From: an uncultured Pseudomonadota bacterium
GTDB taxonomy: Bacteria; Pseudomonadota; Gammaproteobacteria; Burkholderiales; SG8-39
Direction: 5' to 3'
Length of the DNA stretch: 5,016 nt
Assembly (NCBI GenBank): GCA_903895005.1
Contig: CAITSH010000041.1
Span: forward strand, 1 to 5,016
Within the stretch, counting starts at the first letter, position 1; the number at the start of each line of letters is the position of its first letter. The translations under genes and the position numbers were made by a program. Of the stretch, positions 1 through 5,016 are shown piece by piece. The notes beneath the pieces were generated by a model. It made no database searches. It had not been told where the DNA came from and saw nothing but the letters and a program-made list of their open reading frames with translations.

Positions 1-711
1 CGCGGACGCGTAGGCGGGCTCGCCCCCCAACTGACGCAACAGTCCGCGTGCGATCAGGGTAAAAGGTATGGCGGTCATCACAACCCCAAGAATAGTCAAC
101 GCGAGAAAAGTCCACAGCACGACCTGGTAAATGCCGGAACCGATCTCGTTCTGGCGCGCGGCAATCTCGGCGAAATGCCTTTCGAGTCCCTGCGTAAACT
201 TGCCCAGTTCTGCTGCTAAGGCGACGTCCACGCTACGAAACTCACGGTCAAGCGCTGCGCCCGAGGTAGCGGAACTGCTCGGGTCATATTTGGCGAGGCC
301 GCTCGCCAGCTTGGAAGCGACCTCGCGATGCGTTACCGCGAGCGTCTCGGAGTAGGACTTTTCCATGCCAATGGCCGGCAGGATGTTGCCCAGCCTAACA
401 AGCTCCTCCTGCACTTGCTGGCCCTTTTGCTCGAACAGCGCCTTGTGCGCCGCGAGGTCTTTGGGATCGCTGCCGCGCAGCATGACATTCTTCCATTCCT
501 GCATCTGTTGGCGGAATGCGGCACGCGCCGACGTCGCGTGACCGAGTGCCTTCAACTCGACGCGCTGGCGATCGAGCACCTCGTTCATCTGCTGGTTTTG
601 GTAACGTACGCCAAGGGCACCGGCTACGCCGCCGGAGAGCATGACTGCCGCCAGCAGACCTCCCAGCCACCTGAAACGTTCACGGATCGGTCGATTTTCA
701 AACATGTTCAT
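1..711 (-). CDS. Methyl-accepting chemotaxis protein, N-terminal part (cut by window edge)
   Basis: Transmembrane chemoreceptor that would sense a periplasmic signal and control CheA. I translated 237 codons with no stop; the frame runs off the left edge. A short basic cytoplasmic start is followed by TM1 (about residues 15-35, WLGGLLAAVMLSGGVAGALG). A charged, helical periplasmic domain of about 160 residues follows (36-195), then TM2 (about 196-222). The last residues, RQLGGEPAYASA (226-237), match the juxtamembrane stretch that leads into HAMP in many proteobacterial receptors. The periplasmic part contains QEWKNVMLRG (71-80), which I recall from four-helix-bundle-type receptor sensor domains; no PAS or Cache pattern is visible. 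The HAMP, methylation helices and signalling tip lie outside the window, so the family call rests on topology, the juxtamembrane motif and the position beside cheA. A GAGGA sits 3 nt before the ATG at 711 and 9 nt before a second ATG at 705 (Met3), so either could be the start. The ligand cannot be inferred. Confidence 0.9.
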   Translation of the reverse strand, partial: MNMFENRPIRERFRWLGGLLAAVMLSGGVAGALGVRYQNQQMNEVLDRQRVELKALGHATSARAAFRQQMQEWKNVMLRGSDPKDLAAHKALFEQKGQQVQEELVRLGNILPAIGMEKSYSETLAVTHREVASKLASGLAKYDPSSSATSGAALDREFRSVDVALAAELGKFTQGLERHFAEIAARQNEIGSGIYQVVLWTFLALTILGVVMTAIPFTLIARGLLRQLGGEPAYASA

Positions 712-714
712 ATG

Positions 715-719
715 TCCTC
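715..719 (-). promoter_or_regulatory. Ribosome binding site of the receptor gene
   Basis: GAGGA on the minus strand. It lies 3 nt from the ATG at 711 and 9 nt from the in-frame ATG at 705. The first spacing is short and the second is within the usual range, so the real start may be Met3. Both starts keep TM1 intact. Confidence 0.5.
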
Positions 720-726
720 GCTTCCT

Positions 727-758
727 GCTGTGTATGCACACGAGCTGTTGACACAACA
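727..758 (-). repeat. Two adjacent small inverted repeats in the receptor leader
   Basis: Positions 746-758 form a perfect 5-bp stem with a 3-nt loop (TGTTG ACA CAACA, plus-strand reading). Positions 727-745 form an imperfect stem of GCT plus GTGT paired with ACAC plus AGC, with one bulged base and a 4-nt ATGC loop. They abut each other and end about 8 nt before the GAGGA of the receptor gene. No T run follows, so they do not look like a terminator. Stems this short are only weakly stable and may be chance. Confidence 0.35.
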
Positions 759-818
759 TTGCCACCCATTAATGACGACCTGCTTAACGGCTTGATATAC
801 GACGGTCGCAAGCAGAAA

Positions 819-2729
819 CTAAATATTTCCTCCCAACAATTCGTTCAGGTCCAGTACCAGCACAAGATTGCCCTCGCCGGACAAAGTCGCTCCCGCGACA
901 CCGCGCGGCTTGATTCCAGCCAGCGGCTTGATCATGACCTCGGCCTGCCCGGAAACCGCATCCACGCCGAGAATCAGCCGCGTATCGCCGTGGCTGACCA
1001 CTATCCCGTATTCACGCTCGGGATTGCCGATCCGGCCAAGCGCCGACCCAAGATCGACCAACGGCAGGGCCTCACCACGAACGATAATCGCCGGACTGCC
1101 TGACACATGCTGAATGCGTTCTCGACCGATTTCGATGATTTCGCGCACTACCCCGAGCGGGATCGCAAACGGCTGCTCGCCCAGCTTGAGCATCAGCACC
1201 GGCAGGATCGCCAGCGTGAGCGGCAGGGTGATGGTCATCCGGGTGCCGTGCCCGGGCGTGGACGAAATGTCGATACGCCCCTTCAGTCGGGTGATATTCG
1301 TTTTTACGACATCCATGCCGACGCCGCGTCCAGATACGTCCGAAATTTCCGTCTTGGTCGAAAATCCCGGCAGAAAAATCAGGTTGAGGCATTGCCGTTC
1401 ATCGAGCAGTGCGGCCTCATCCTCGGAAATCAGCCCCTTTTCCACGGCCTTGGACCGGATCGCCTCGGGCCGCATACCCTTGCCGTCATCAGCGATCTCA
1501 ATCACGATCTGGTCACCGGCCTGCGCTGCTGAGAGCCGTACTGAGCTCTTGGCCGGCTTACCTGCAGCGAGTCTTTCGGTCGGCAACTCAACGCCATGGT
1601 CAACGGAGTTGCGCACCAGGTGCACCAGCGGATCGTTGAGTTCCTCAAGAATGGTTTTGTCGACCTCGGTGTCCTCCCCCACAAGGACCAGTTCGATGTC
1701 CTTTCCGAGTTGCCGCCCGAGATCGCGTGCAAGACGGATATATTTCTGGAACACGCGCCCAACCGGTTGCATGCGCGCCTTCATCACTGCGCTCTGCAGG
1801 TCACCGACCAGCATGTCGAGCTCACCCGTCACCGTCTGGAGCGCCTTGGCCGCTTCGTTGTCGCGCTGTACGCCGATCAGCGCGGCAGACAAGCATGCCA
1901 GACGCGTGCGGGTGAGGCCGATTTCACCCGAAAGGTTGAGGATCTGGTCAAAACGCGCAGTGTCGATGCGTAGAGACGTTTCCTTTTGCGCCGGCGGCGC
2001 GCCGCGCGCTGCGCCAGGGGGCGCCGGGCGCGTTGCGGCCGCAGGAACGACTGCCCCGATGAACGCAACGGGCGACGGTACAGATGCGGGCGCGGTTTTC
2101 GGCGCAGATATTCCAGCAACGGGCGCCGCCTCACCGGCAGGCTCTGGCACCGGAGCGGGATCCGGTTGGACAGAGATCCTGCCGGTTATGGCGGCATAAA
2201 AATTGTCCCAGTCCGGACCGGCGGTCTTTGACACGGATGCCGCAGACGTTACCGGCACAGACTTCGGTGCGGGTGCAACAGGCGCAGTGACCGCCCCGGA
2301 GGCCCCGACTTGTGGCGCGCCACGAGGCGGAATCGCCCCCCCCTCGGCGGCGATACGCAGTTCATCGATCAGCCGGCGCGGCGCAGGCGCTGGCATGCTC
2401 ATACCGGCCATTTCATCAAACATGCGACGAACTTCGCCGGTCGCCTCCAGCACCACGTCAAGAACCTCCGCGGTGAGCTTGAGCTTGCCGCTGCGCAAAA
2501 GGTCGAATAGGTTTTCGGTCTTGTGACACAACTCGACCAGCGGAGCGGCCTCGAGAAATCCCGCGCCCCCCTTGATGGTATGGACTCCGCGGAAAACAAC
2601 GTTGATCAGGTCCGGATCCTCCGGACGCTGTTCAAGCTCGACGAGCTTGATATCGACGTCCGACAACATCTCACCCGCCTCGGCGAGGAAGTCCTGCAAT
2701 AAATCCTGTGTTTCGGCGAATGCGCTCAT
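819..2729 (-). CDS. cheA: Chemotaxis histidine kinase CheA lacking a recognisable P2 domain
   Basis: Cytoplasmic kinase that autophosphorylates under receptor control and passes phosphate to CheY and, by family knowledge, to CheB and CheV. The product is 636 residues. P1 (HPt) spans about 1-108, with His50 in the phosphorylation motif HTIKGGAGF. An Ala/Pro-rich linker fills about 109-250. P3 dimerisation starts near 251 (SLRIDTARFDQILNLSGEIG). P4 ATPase covers about 326-505, with the N box HLVRNSVDHG (370-379), G1 DDGKGM (414-419), F box FLPGFSTK (452-459) and G2 GRGVGMDVV (467-475). The CheW-like P5 runs from about 506 to the end. All catalytic boxes are intact. No alpha/beta P2 domain is visible in the linker. 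I chose Met at 2729 because the HPt helix begins directly after it; the open frame extends upstream to 2828, but those 33 codons overlap cheZ and are unlike any CheA. No good Shine-Dalgarno precedes the start. The cheZ stop is 10 nt upstream, which suggests translational coupling. Confidence 0.97.
   Translation of the reverse strand: MSAFAETQDLLQDFLAEAGEMLSDVDIKLVELEQRPEDPDLINVVFRGVHTIKGGAGFLEAAPLVELCHKTENLFDLLRSGKLKLTAEVLDVVLEATGEVRRMFDEMAGMSMPAPAPRRLIDELRIAAEGGAIPPRGAPQVGASGAVTAPVAPAPKSVPVTSAASVSKTAGPDWDNFYAAITGRISVQPDPAPVPEPAGEAAPVAGISAPKTAPASVPSPVAFIGAVVPAAATRPAPPGAARGAPPAQKETSLRIDTARFDQILNLSGEIGLTRTRLACLSAALIGVQRDNEAAKALQTVTGELDMLVGDLQSAVMKARMQPVGRVFQKYIRLARDLGRQLGKDIELVLVGEDTEVDKTILEELNDPLVHLVRNSVDHGVELPTERLAAGKPAKSSVRLSAAQAGDQIVIEIADDGKGMRPEAIRSKAVEKGLISEDEAALLDERQCLNLIFLPGFSTKTEISDVSGRGVGMDVVKTNITRLKGRIDISSTPGHGTRMTITLPLTLAILPVLMLKLGEQPFAIPLGVVREIIEIGRERIQHVSGSPAIIVRGEALPLVDLGSALGRIGNPEREYGIVVSHGDTRLILGVDAVSGQAEVMIKPLAGIKPRGVAGATLSGEGNLVLVLDLNELLGGNI
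2336..2343 (-). repeat. Run of eight G in the cheA coding strand
   Basis: The coding strand of cheA has eight consecutive G across codons 129-132 (Glu-Gly-Gly-Ala), at the beginning of the linker just after P1. In the sequence given, the frame is open through it. Runs of this length can slip, and a one-base loss would lead to an early TAA about 30 codons later. Slippage itself is inference. Confidence 0.9.
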
Positions 2730-2739
2730 GGAATACCCA

Positions 2740-3651
2740 TCAGAAGCCGAGGCTCTCCAGCAAGTCGTCCACCTGCTCCTGGTTGGCCACCACGTCGGCG
2801 CGCCCCGCACCGTTGACGACCGGGCCATTTAGGAAGCCCTCGTCGCCCGAGGGCCGCTTCTCAGGCGGCGTGGTTTCCAGCAGCAACGAGAGCAGGTGCT
2901 TTTCCATGTCGCTGGCAAGGCTCACGACACGATTGATCACCTGTCCGGTAAGGTCGTGAAAATCCTGCGCCATCATTATCTCGGTTAGTTGCGCGTTAGT
3001 CGCACCGGTCTCCACCGGTAAAACCTTCAGGAATTCACGCGTCGCGGCGGCAACAGCCTTGAATTCATCTACATTGGCTTCACCGGCGTAAACACGATCC
3101 CATTTGGCCGCAAGCTGCGCCGCGCCCTCTTGCAGGCGAGCCTGGTGTACCTGGCCGGCTTCAACGGCGGCCAGCGCGCGATCAGCAGCCTTGCCGGTAA
3201 GGGTCGCAATGTACGCGAGGCGGTCGCGCGTGTCGGGCAGCGAGTTCACCGCCGTCTCCACCGCCTTGTCATAGCCCAGTTCGCGCAGTGAATCATGCAG
3301 GGTGCGGGTGAGATGCCCGATGCGATTGAACATACCGTCGGCGTCCTGGCCCGCCTCATCATCGGCGGCAGGCAAAGGTGCAGGTACGGGTACGACATCG
3401 GGCAACGTAGGCGTCGCGCCGTCCGTGGTGAGCCCCACCGACTCCGCGGTCAAGTTGCCCGGGCCGGTCTTTCCCCAGGTATCGCTGCTCACTTGGTCAA
3501 AAAGCGACTCGAGATCGTCCTCCGCGGCCGCCGGTTTCGCGGCTTTCACCACAGCGGCAGGCGCGGCCGGCGTCTTCACTTCGGCCAGGACCGCCTGCGC
3601 TTGGGCACTGGCTTGTTCAAACAGTGCCTGCAACTCTGCGTTGTCACCCAT
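2740..3651 (-). CDS. cheZ: CheY-P phosphatase CheZ with long N-terminal extension
   Basis: Dephosphorylates CheY-P and so ends the motor signal. The product is 303 residues, against 214 in E. coli; the surplus is nearly all N-terminal. The CheZ fold starts about 107 (MFNRIGHLTRTLHDSLRELG) and continues through the long helical hairpin. The catalytic segment AQDFHDLTGQV has Asp233 and Gln237, matching E. coli Asp143 and Gln147. The C-terminal CheY-docking peptide NQEQVDDLLESLGF (290-303) is almost identical to the enteric one. The extension (1-106) is Ala/Pro-rich and low in complexity except for two similar motifs exactly 40 residues apart: ELQALFEQASA (6-16) and DLESLFDQVSS (46-56). The start at 3651 has GAAGGGA upstream, 7 nt away, overlapping the end of cheY. 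cheY stops 4 nt before this start and cheA follows 10 nt after the stop, so expression is probably coupled. Confidence 0.97.
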   Translation of the reverse strand: MGDNAELQALFEQASAQAQAVLAEVKTPAAPAAVVKAAKPAAAEDDLESLFDQVSSDTWGKTGPGNLTAESVGLTTDGATPTLPDVVPVPAPLPAADDEAGQDADGMFNRIGHLTRTLHDSLRELGYDKAVETAVNSLPDTRDRLAYIATLTGKAADRALAAVEAGQVHQARLQEGAAQLAAKWDRVYAGEANVDEFKAVAAATREFLKVLPVETGATNAQLTEIMMAQDFHDLTGQVINRVVSLASDMEKHLLSLLLETTPPEKRPSGDEGFLNGPVVNGAGRADVVANQEQVDDLLESLGF

Positions 3652-3655
3652 GGCA

Positions 3656-4048
3656 CTATCCCTTCATTTTCTCGATGATCTTGTTGAACTTCTCCTCCAG
3701 CGTCGCCTTGGTAAAGGGCTTGACGATGTAGCCGCTGGCGCCGATTTGGGCGGCGGTAATGATGTCCTCCTTTTTCGCCTCGGCGGTAACCAGGAGCACT
3801 GGCAGCGTCTTGAGTCCGTCGTCGGCGCGGATCGAGCGCAGCAACTCGAAGCCATTCATGTTGGGCATATTGATGTCGCTGACGACAAAATCGAACTCCC
3901 CGCCTTTGAGTTTTGCGAGCGCGGCGGCACCATCCTCGGCCTCATCGGCGTTCTGGTAACCGATTTCCTTTAGCAGATTTCGTACGATTCGGCGCATCGT
4001 AGAAAAATCGTCGACGATCAGTATTCTCATGCTTGTTGTTGCGTTCAT
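3656..4048 (-). CDS. cheY: Chemotaxis response regulator CheY
   Basis: Single receiver domain that takes phosphate from CheA and then binds the flagellar switch protein FliM to change rotation. The product is 130 residues, the usual length. The acidic pair is Asp13-Asp14, the phosphoacceptor is Asp58 in [10 protein letters not shown], and the switch residues are Thr88 (VTAEAKKED), Tyr107 and Lys110 (GYIVKPF). The stretch [16 protein letters not shown] is identical to enteric CheY, which argues strongly for a true motor-directed CheY and not another receiver. Ile59 stands where E. coli has Trp58. The start at 4048 overlaps the cheV stop (ATGA) and has GGAGG 4 nt upstream. A later in-frame ATG at 4030 (Met7) has no Shine-Dalgarno and is less likely, though it would also leave the fold complete. 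Confidence 0.97.
   Translation of the reverse strand: MNATTSMRILIVDDFSTMRRIVRNLLKEIGYQNADEAEDGAAALAKLKGGEFDFVVSDINMPNMNGFELLRSIRADDGLKTLPVLLVTAEAKKEDIITAAQIGASGYIVKPFTKATLEEKFNKIIEKMKG
3659..3665 (-). promoter_or_regulatory. Ribosome binding site of cheZ
   Basis: GAAGGGA on the minus strand, 7 nt before the cheZ ATG. It lies inside the last codons of cheY and supports the start at 3651, and therefore the long N-terminal form of CheZ. Confidence 0.7.
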
Positions 4049-4995
4049 GCAGCCTCCGGTCTATTGCGCAGCATGCCGGTGATGGCACCAGCGAGTTCAT
4101 CAAAATGGAATTTGGCAACGTAGGCGTCGACACCGACCTGCTGACCCAGCTTGCGGTTGGCAATGGAAGAGAGCGATGAGTGCATCAGCACTGGAATACC
4201 CTCAAAGCGGCGATCGGCCTTGATGTGACGGGTCAGGACATAGCCGTCCATCTCGGGCATTTCGGCATCAACAAGCACGAGTCCCAGCCTGCGATGCAAC
4301 CGCACGCCATCCTGGTCGGCCTGCGCGGCCATCGATTGCAGGCGTGTCCACGCATCCTGCCCGTTGTGGGCCTCCTGGTGGGGAAGTCCCATCTGGTCGA
4401 GCACCTGGGTGATTTTTTTCCGGGCCAGCGCCGAATCATCGGCAAAAAATATCGGCAGCACGTTGTCCGCCTGCACTGCATCGAGCCGCCCCGGGTTGAC
4501 CTCGCCCATCACATCGGACAGGATTTGCTCCACATCGAGGATGGATACGAGCTTGCCGTCGGGCAGCTCCGTGATCGCAGTGACAAGTCCGCGTCCGCCC
4601 GCAGTCAACGCAGCCTGCGGCGCCTTTACCTGCTCCCAGTCGACACGGACAATACGGTCGACTTCCTTCACCAGGAAAGCTTGGGTACTGCTGGAAAATT
4701 CGGTGATGATCAACTTGCCGCCGCCGACATGGCGCGGCAGTCCGGCGCAGGCGGACAGGTTGATGACGGGGATGATGCTGCCGCGCAGCGAGATGATGCC
4801 CTCGACACTTGCGGGCATGTTTGGCGTGGCGGTAATTGCGCGCACTTCACAGACCTCGCGCACCTTGAACACATTAATGCCGAATGTCTCGGCTTCGCCC
4901 ATGCCAAAGAGCAGCAATTCCATTTTGTTCGAGCCGGCCAGGCGCGTCTTGCCGTCGATCATGCTCATCACGCGCGAATCATTGTGTCCCATCAT
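4045..4995 (-). CDS. cheV: Chemotaxis coupling protein CheV (CheW-receiver fusion)
   Basis: Cytoplasmic adaptor linking receptors to CheA, with a receiver thought to tune coupling when phosphorylated. The product is 316 residues, usual for CheV. The CheW-like domain spans about 22-165, with the ordered motifs [20 protein letters not shown] and [16 protein letters not shown] (66-81). The receiver spans about 180-312, with acidic pair Asp186-Asp187 ([11 protein letters not shown]), phosphoacceptor Asp243 ([12 protein letters not shown]), Ser273 at the switch Thr position, Tyr292 and Lys295. Lys295 is followed by Phe, not Pro, as is common in CheV. A longer loop before the phosphoacceptor strand (about 221-237) is also usual in the family. 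All phosphorylation residues are present, so the receiver should work. Two ATGs lie in tandem; AGGAG (5003-4999) is 3 nt from the first and 6 nt from the second (4992), so the true start may be Met2. With no cheW in view, CheV may supply part of that role here. Confidence 0.96.
   Translation of the reverse strand: MMGHNDSRVMSMIDGKTRLAGSNKMELLLFGMGEAETFGINVFKVREVCEVRAITATPNMPASVEGIISLRGSIIPVINLSACAGLPRHVGGGKLIITEFSSSTQAFLVKEVDRIVRVDWEQVKAPQAALTAGGRGLVTAITELPDGKLVSILDVEQILSDVMGEVNPGRLDAVQADNVLPIFFADDSALARKKITQVLDQMGLPHQEAHNGQDAWTRLQSMAAQADQDGVRLHRRLGLVLVDAEMPEMDGYVLTRHIKADRRFEGIPVLMHSSLSSIANRKLGQQVGVDAYVAKFHFDELAGAITGMLRNRPEAA
4053..4057 (-). promoter_or_regulatory. Ribosome binding site of cheY
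   Basis: GGAGG on the minus strand, 4 nt before the cheY ATG and inside the last codons of cheV. It decides the start at 4048 over the ATG at 4030. With the ATGA overlap it points to coupled translation of cheV and cheY. Confidence 0.75.
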
Positions 4996-4998
4996 CTG

Positions 4999-5003
4999 CT
5001 CCT
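4999..5003 (-). promoter_or_regulatory. Ribosome binding site of cheV
   Basis: AGGAG on the minus strand, 3 nt from the first ATG (4995) and 6 nt from the second (4992). The spacing favours the second. Only 21 nt of upstream sequence are in the window, so the operon promoter and any upstream gene cannot be seen. Confidence 0.7.
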
Positions 5004-5016
5004 GGTCACTGCTTCA

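Larger units (their letters stand above)
712..818 (-). promoter_or_regulatory. cheA-receptor intergenic region with possible promoter and leader
   Basis: This 107 bp gap is the only sizeable non-coding stretch in the window and is visibly more AT-rich than the genes. It contains no GC-rich stem followed by a T run, so no intrinsic terminator is supported and cheA transcription could continue into the receptor gene. Two weak sigma-28-like arrangements are visible on the minus strand. One is TTTAGTTT (823-816, overlapping the cheA stop), 12 nt, then GTCGTATA (803-796). The other is GCCGTTAA (791-784), one base from the enteric -10 GCCGATAA but with no matching -35 element. The half nearer the receptor gene carries two adjacent small hairpins (727-745 and 746-758) and the 8-bp palindrome CATTAATG (767-774). 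A flagellar-sigma promoter is inferred, because receptor genes often have one; it is not demonstrated. Confidence 0.3.

Noticed and set aside
221..237. CRISPR, tRNA, rRNA or mobile-element traces anywhere in the window
   Set aside because: No spaced direct repeats, tRNA-like arms, transposase-like frame or terminal repeats were seen; the window is filled by chemotaxis genes. The coordinates given are only a placeholder.
727..758. Intrinsic terminator between cheA and the receptor gene
   Set aside because: The stems are short and no T run follows on either side in the direction of transcription.
748..774. Plus-strand TTGACA with a poor -10 (TAATGA or TTAATG) 15-16 nt on
   Set aside because: The -10 match and spacing are poor, and it would only drive antisense RNA into cheA; TTGACA is also part of the small hairpin at 746-758.
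328..795. Plus-strand open frame (155 codons) opposite the receptor gene and the gap
   Set aside because: Antisense to the receptor N-terminus, which has convincing TM segments in the other strand; the translation shows no domain.
1114..2199. Long plus-strand open frame (361 codons) opposite cheA
   Set aside because: It is antisense to the conserved kinase core, its translation is Ser/Arg/Pro-rich without any recognisable domain, and such frames are common opposite GC-rich genes.
2730..2828. Upstream 33-codon extension of cheA
   Set aside because: It overlaps the 3' end of cheZ, which codes for the conserved CheY-docking peptide, and the extra residues match nothing in CheA; P1 starts directly after Met at 2729.
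3302..3973. Plus-strand open frame (223 codons) spanning the cheZ-cheY junction
   Set aside because: Antisense to two intact conserved genes; low-complexity Ala/Ser translation and no good ribosome binding site seen.

Overview
The window reads as part of a chemotaxis gene cluster from a GC-rich Gram-negative proteobacterium, most likely beta- or gammaproteobacterial. The main evidence is a full CheZ phosphatase, which is typical of beta/gammaproteobacterial systems, together with a CheV and a CheY very close to the enterobacterial form. The genus cannot be named from the sequence. All five supported genes lie on the minus strand, so the order of transcription runs from high to low coordinates.

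In transcription order: cheV (4995-4045), a CheW-receiver fusion coupling protein; cheY (4048-3656), a single-domain response regulator sharing an ATGA stop/start overlap with cheV; cheZ (3651-2740), a CheY-P phosphatase 4 nt after cheY and carrying a long N-terminal extension; cheA (2729-819), the histidine kinase, 10 nt after cheZ. After 107 bp of non-coding DNA comes a methyl-accepting chemotaxis protein gene (711 to the left edge). It is cut by the window after 237 codons, before its signalling domain. The spacings make cheV-cheY-cheZ-cheA a tightly coupled operon. I see no terminator between cheA and the receptor gene, so read-through is possible, and weak sigma-28-like sequences lie in the gap.

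Together the genes form the core of a phosphorelay that controls the flagellar motor. The receptor senses through a helical periplasmic domain. CheV couples receptor to kinase and adds a receiver-based adaptation layer. CheA autophosphorylates on His50 and passes phosphate to CheY Asp58 and probably to CheV Asp243. CheZ removes phosphate from CheY. No cheW, cheR or cheB is present here; they would be expected outside the window. The Y-Z-A order resembles the Pseudomonas/Vibrio-type flagellar che cluster.

This is a recognisable system rather than an unknown one. The details most worth a second look are the duplicated short motif in the N-terminal extension of CheZ, the CheA linker that replaces the P2 domain and holds one aromatic island, a run of eight G in that linker, and the structured leader of the receptor gene. 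The plus strand carries no supported gene; its long open frames are antisense shadows of the che genes.
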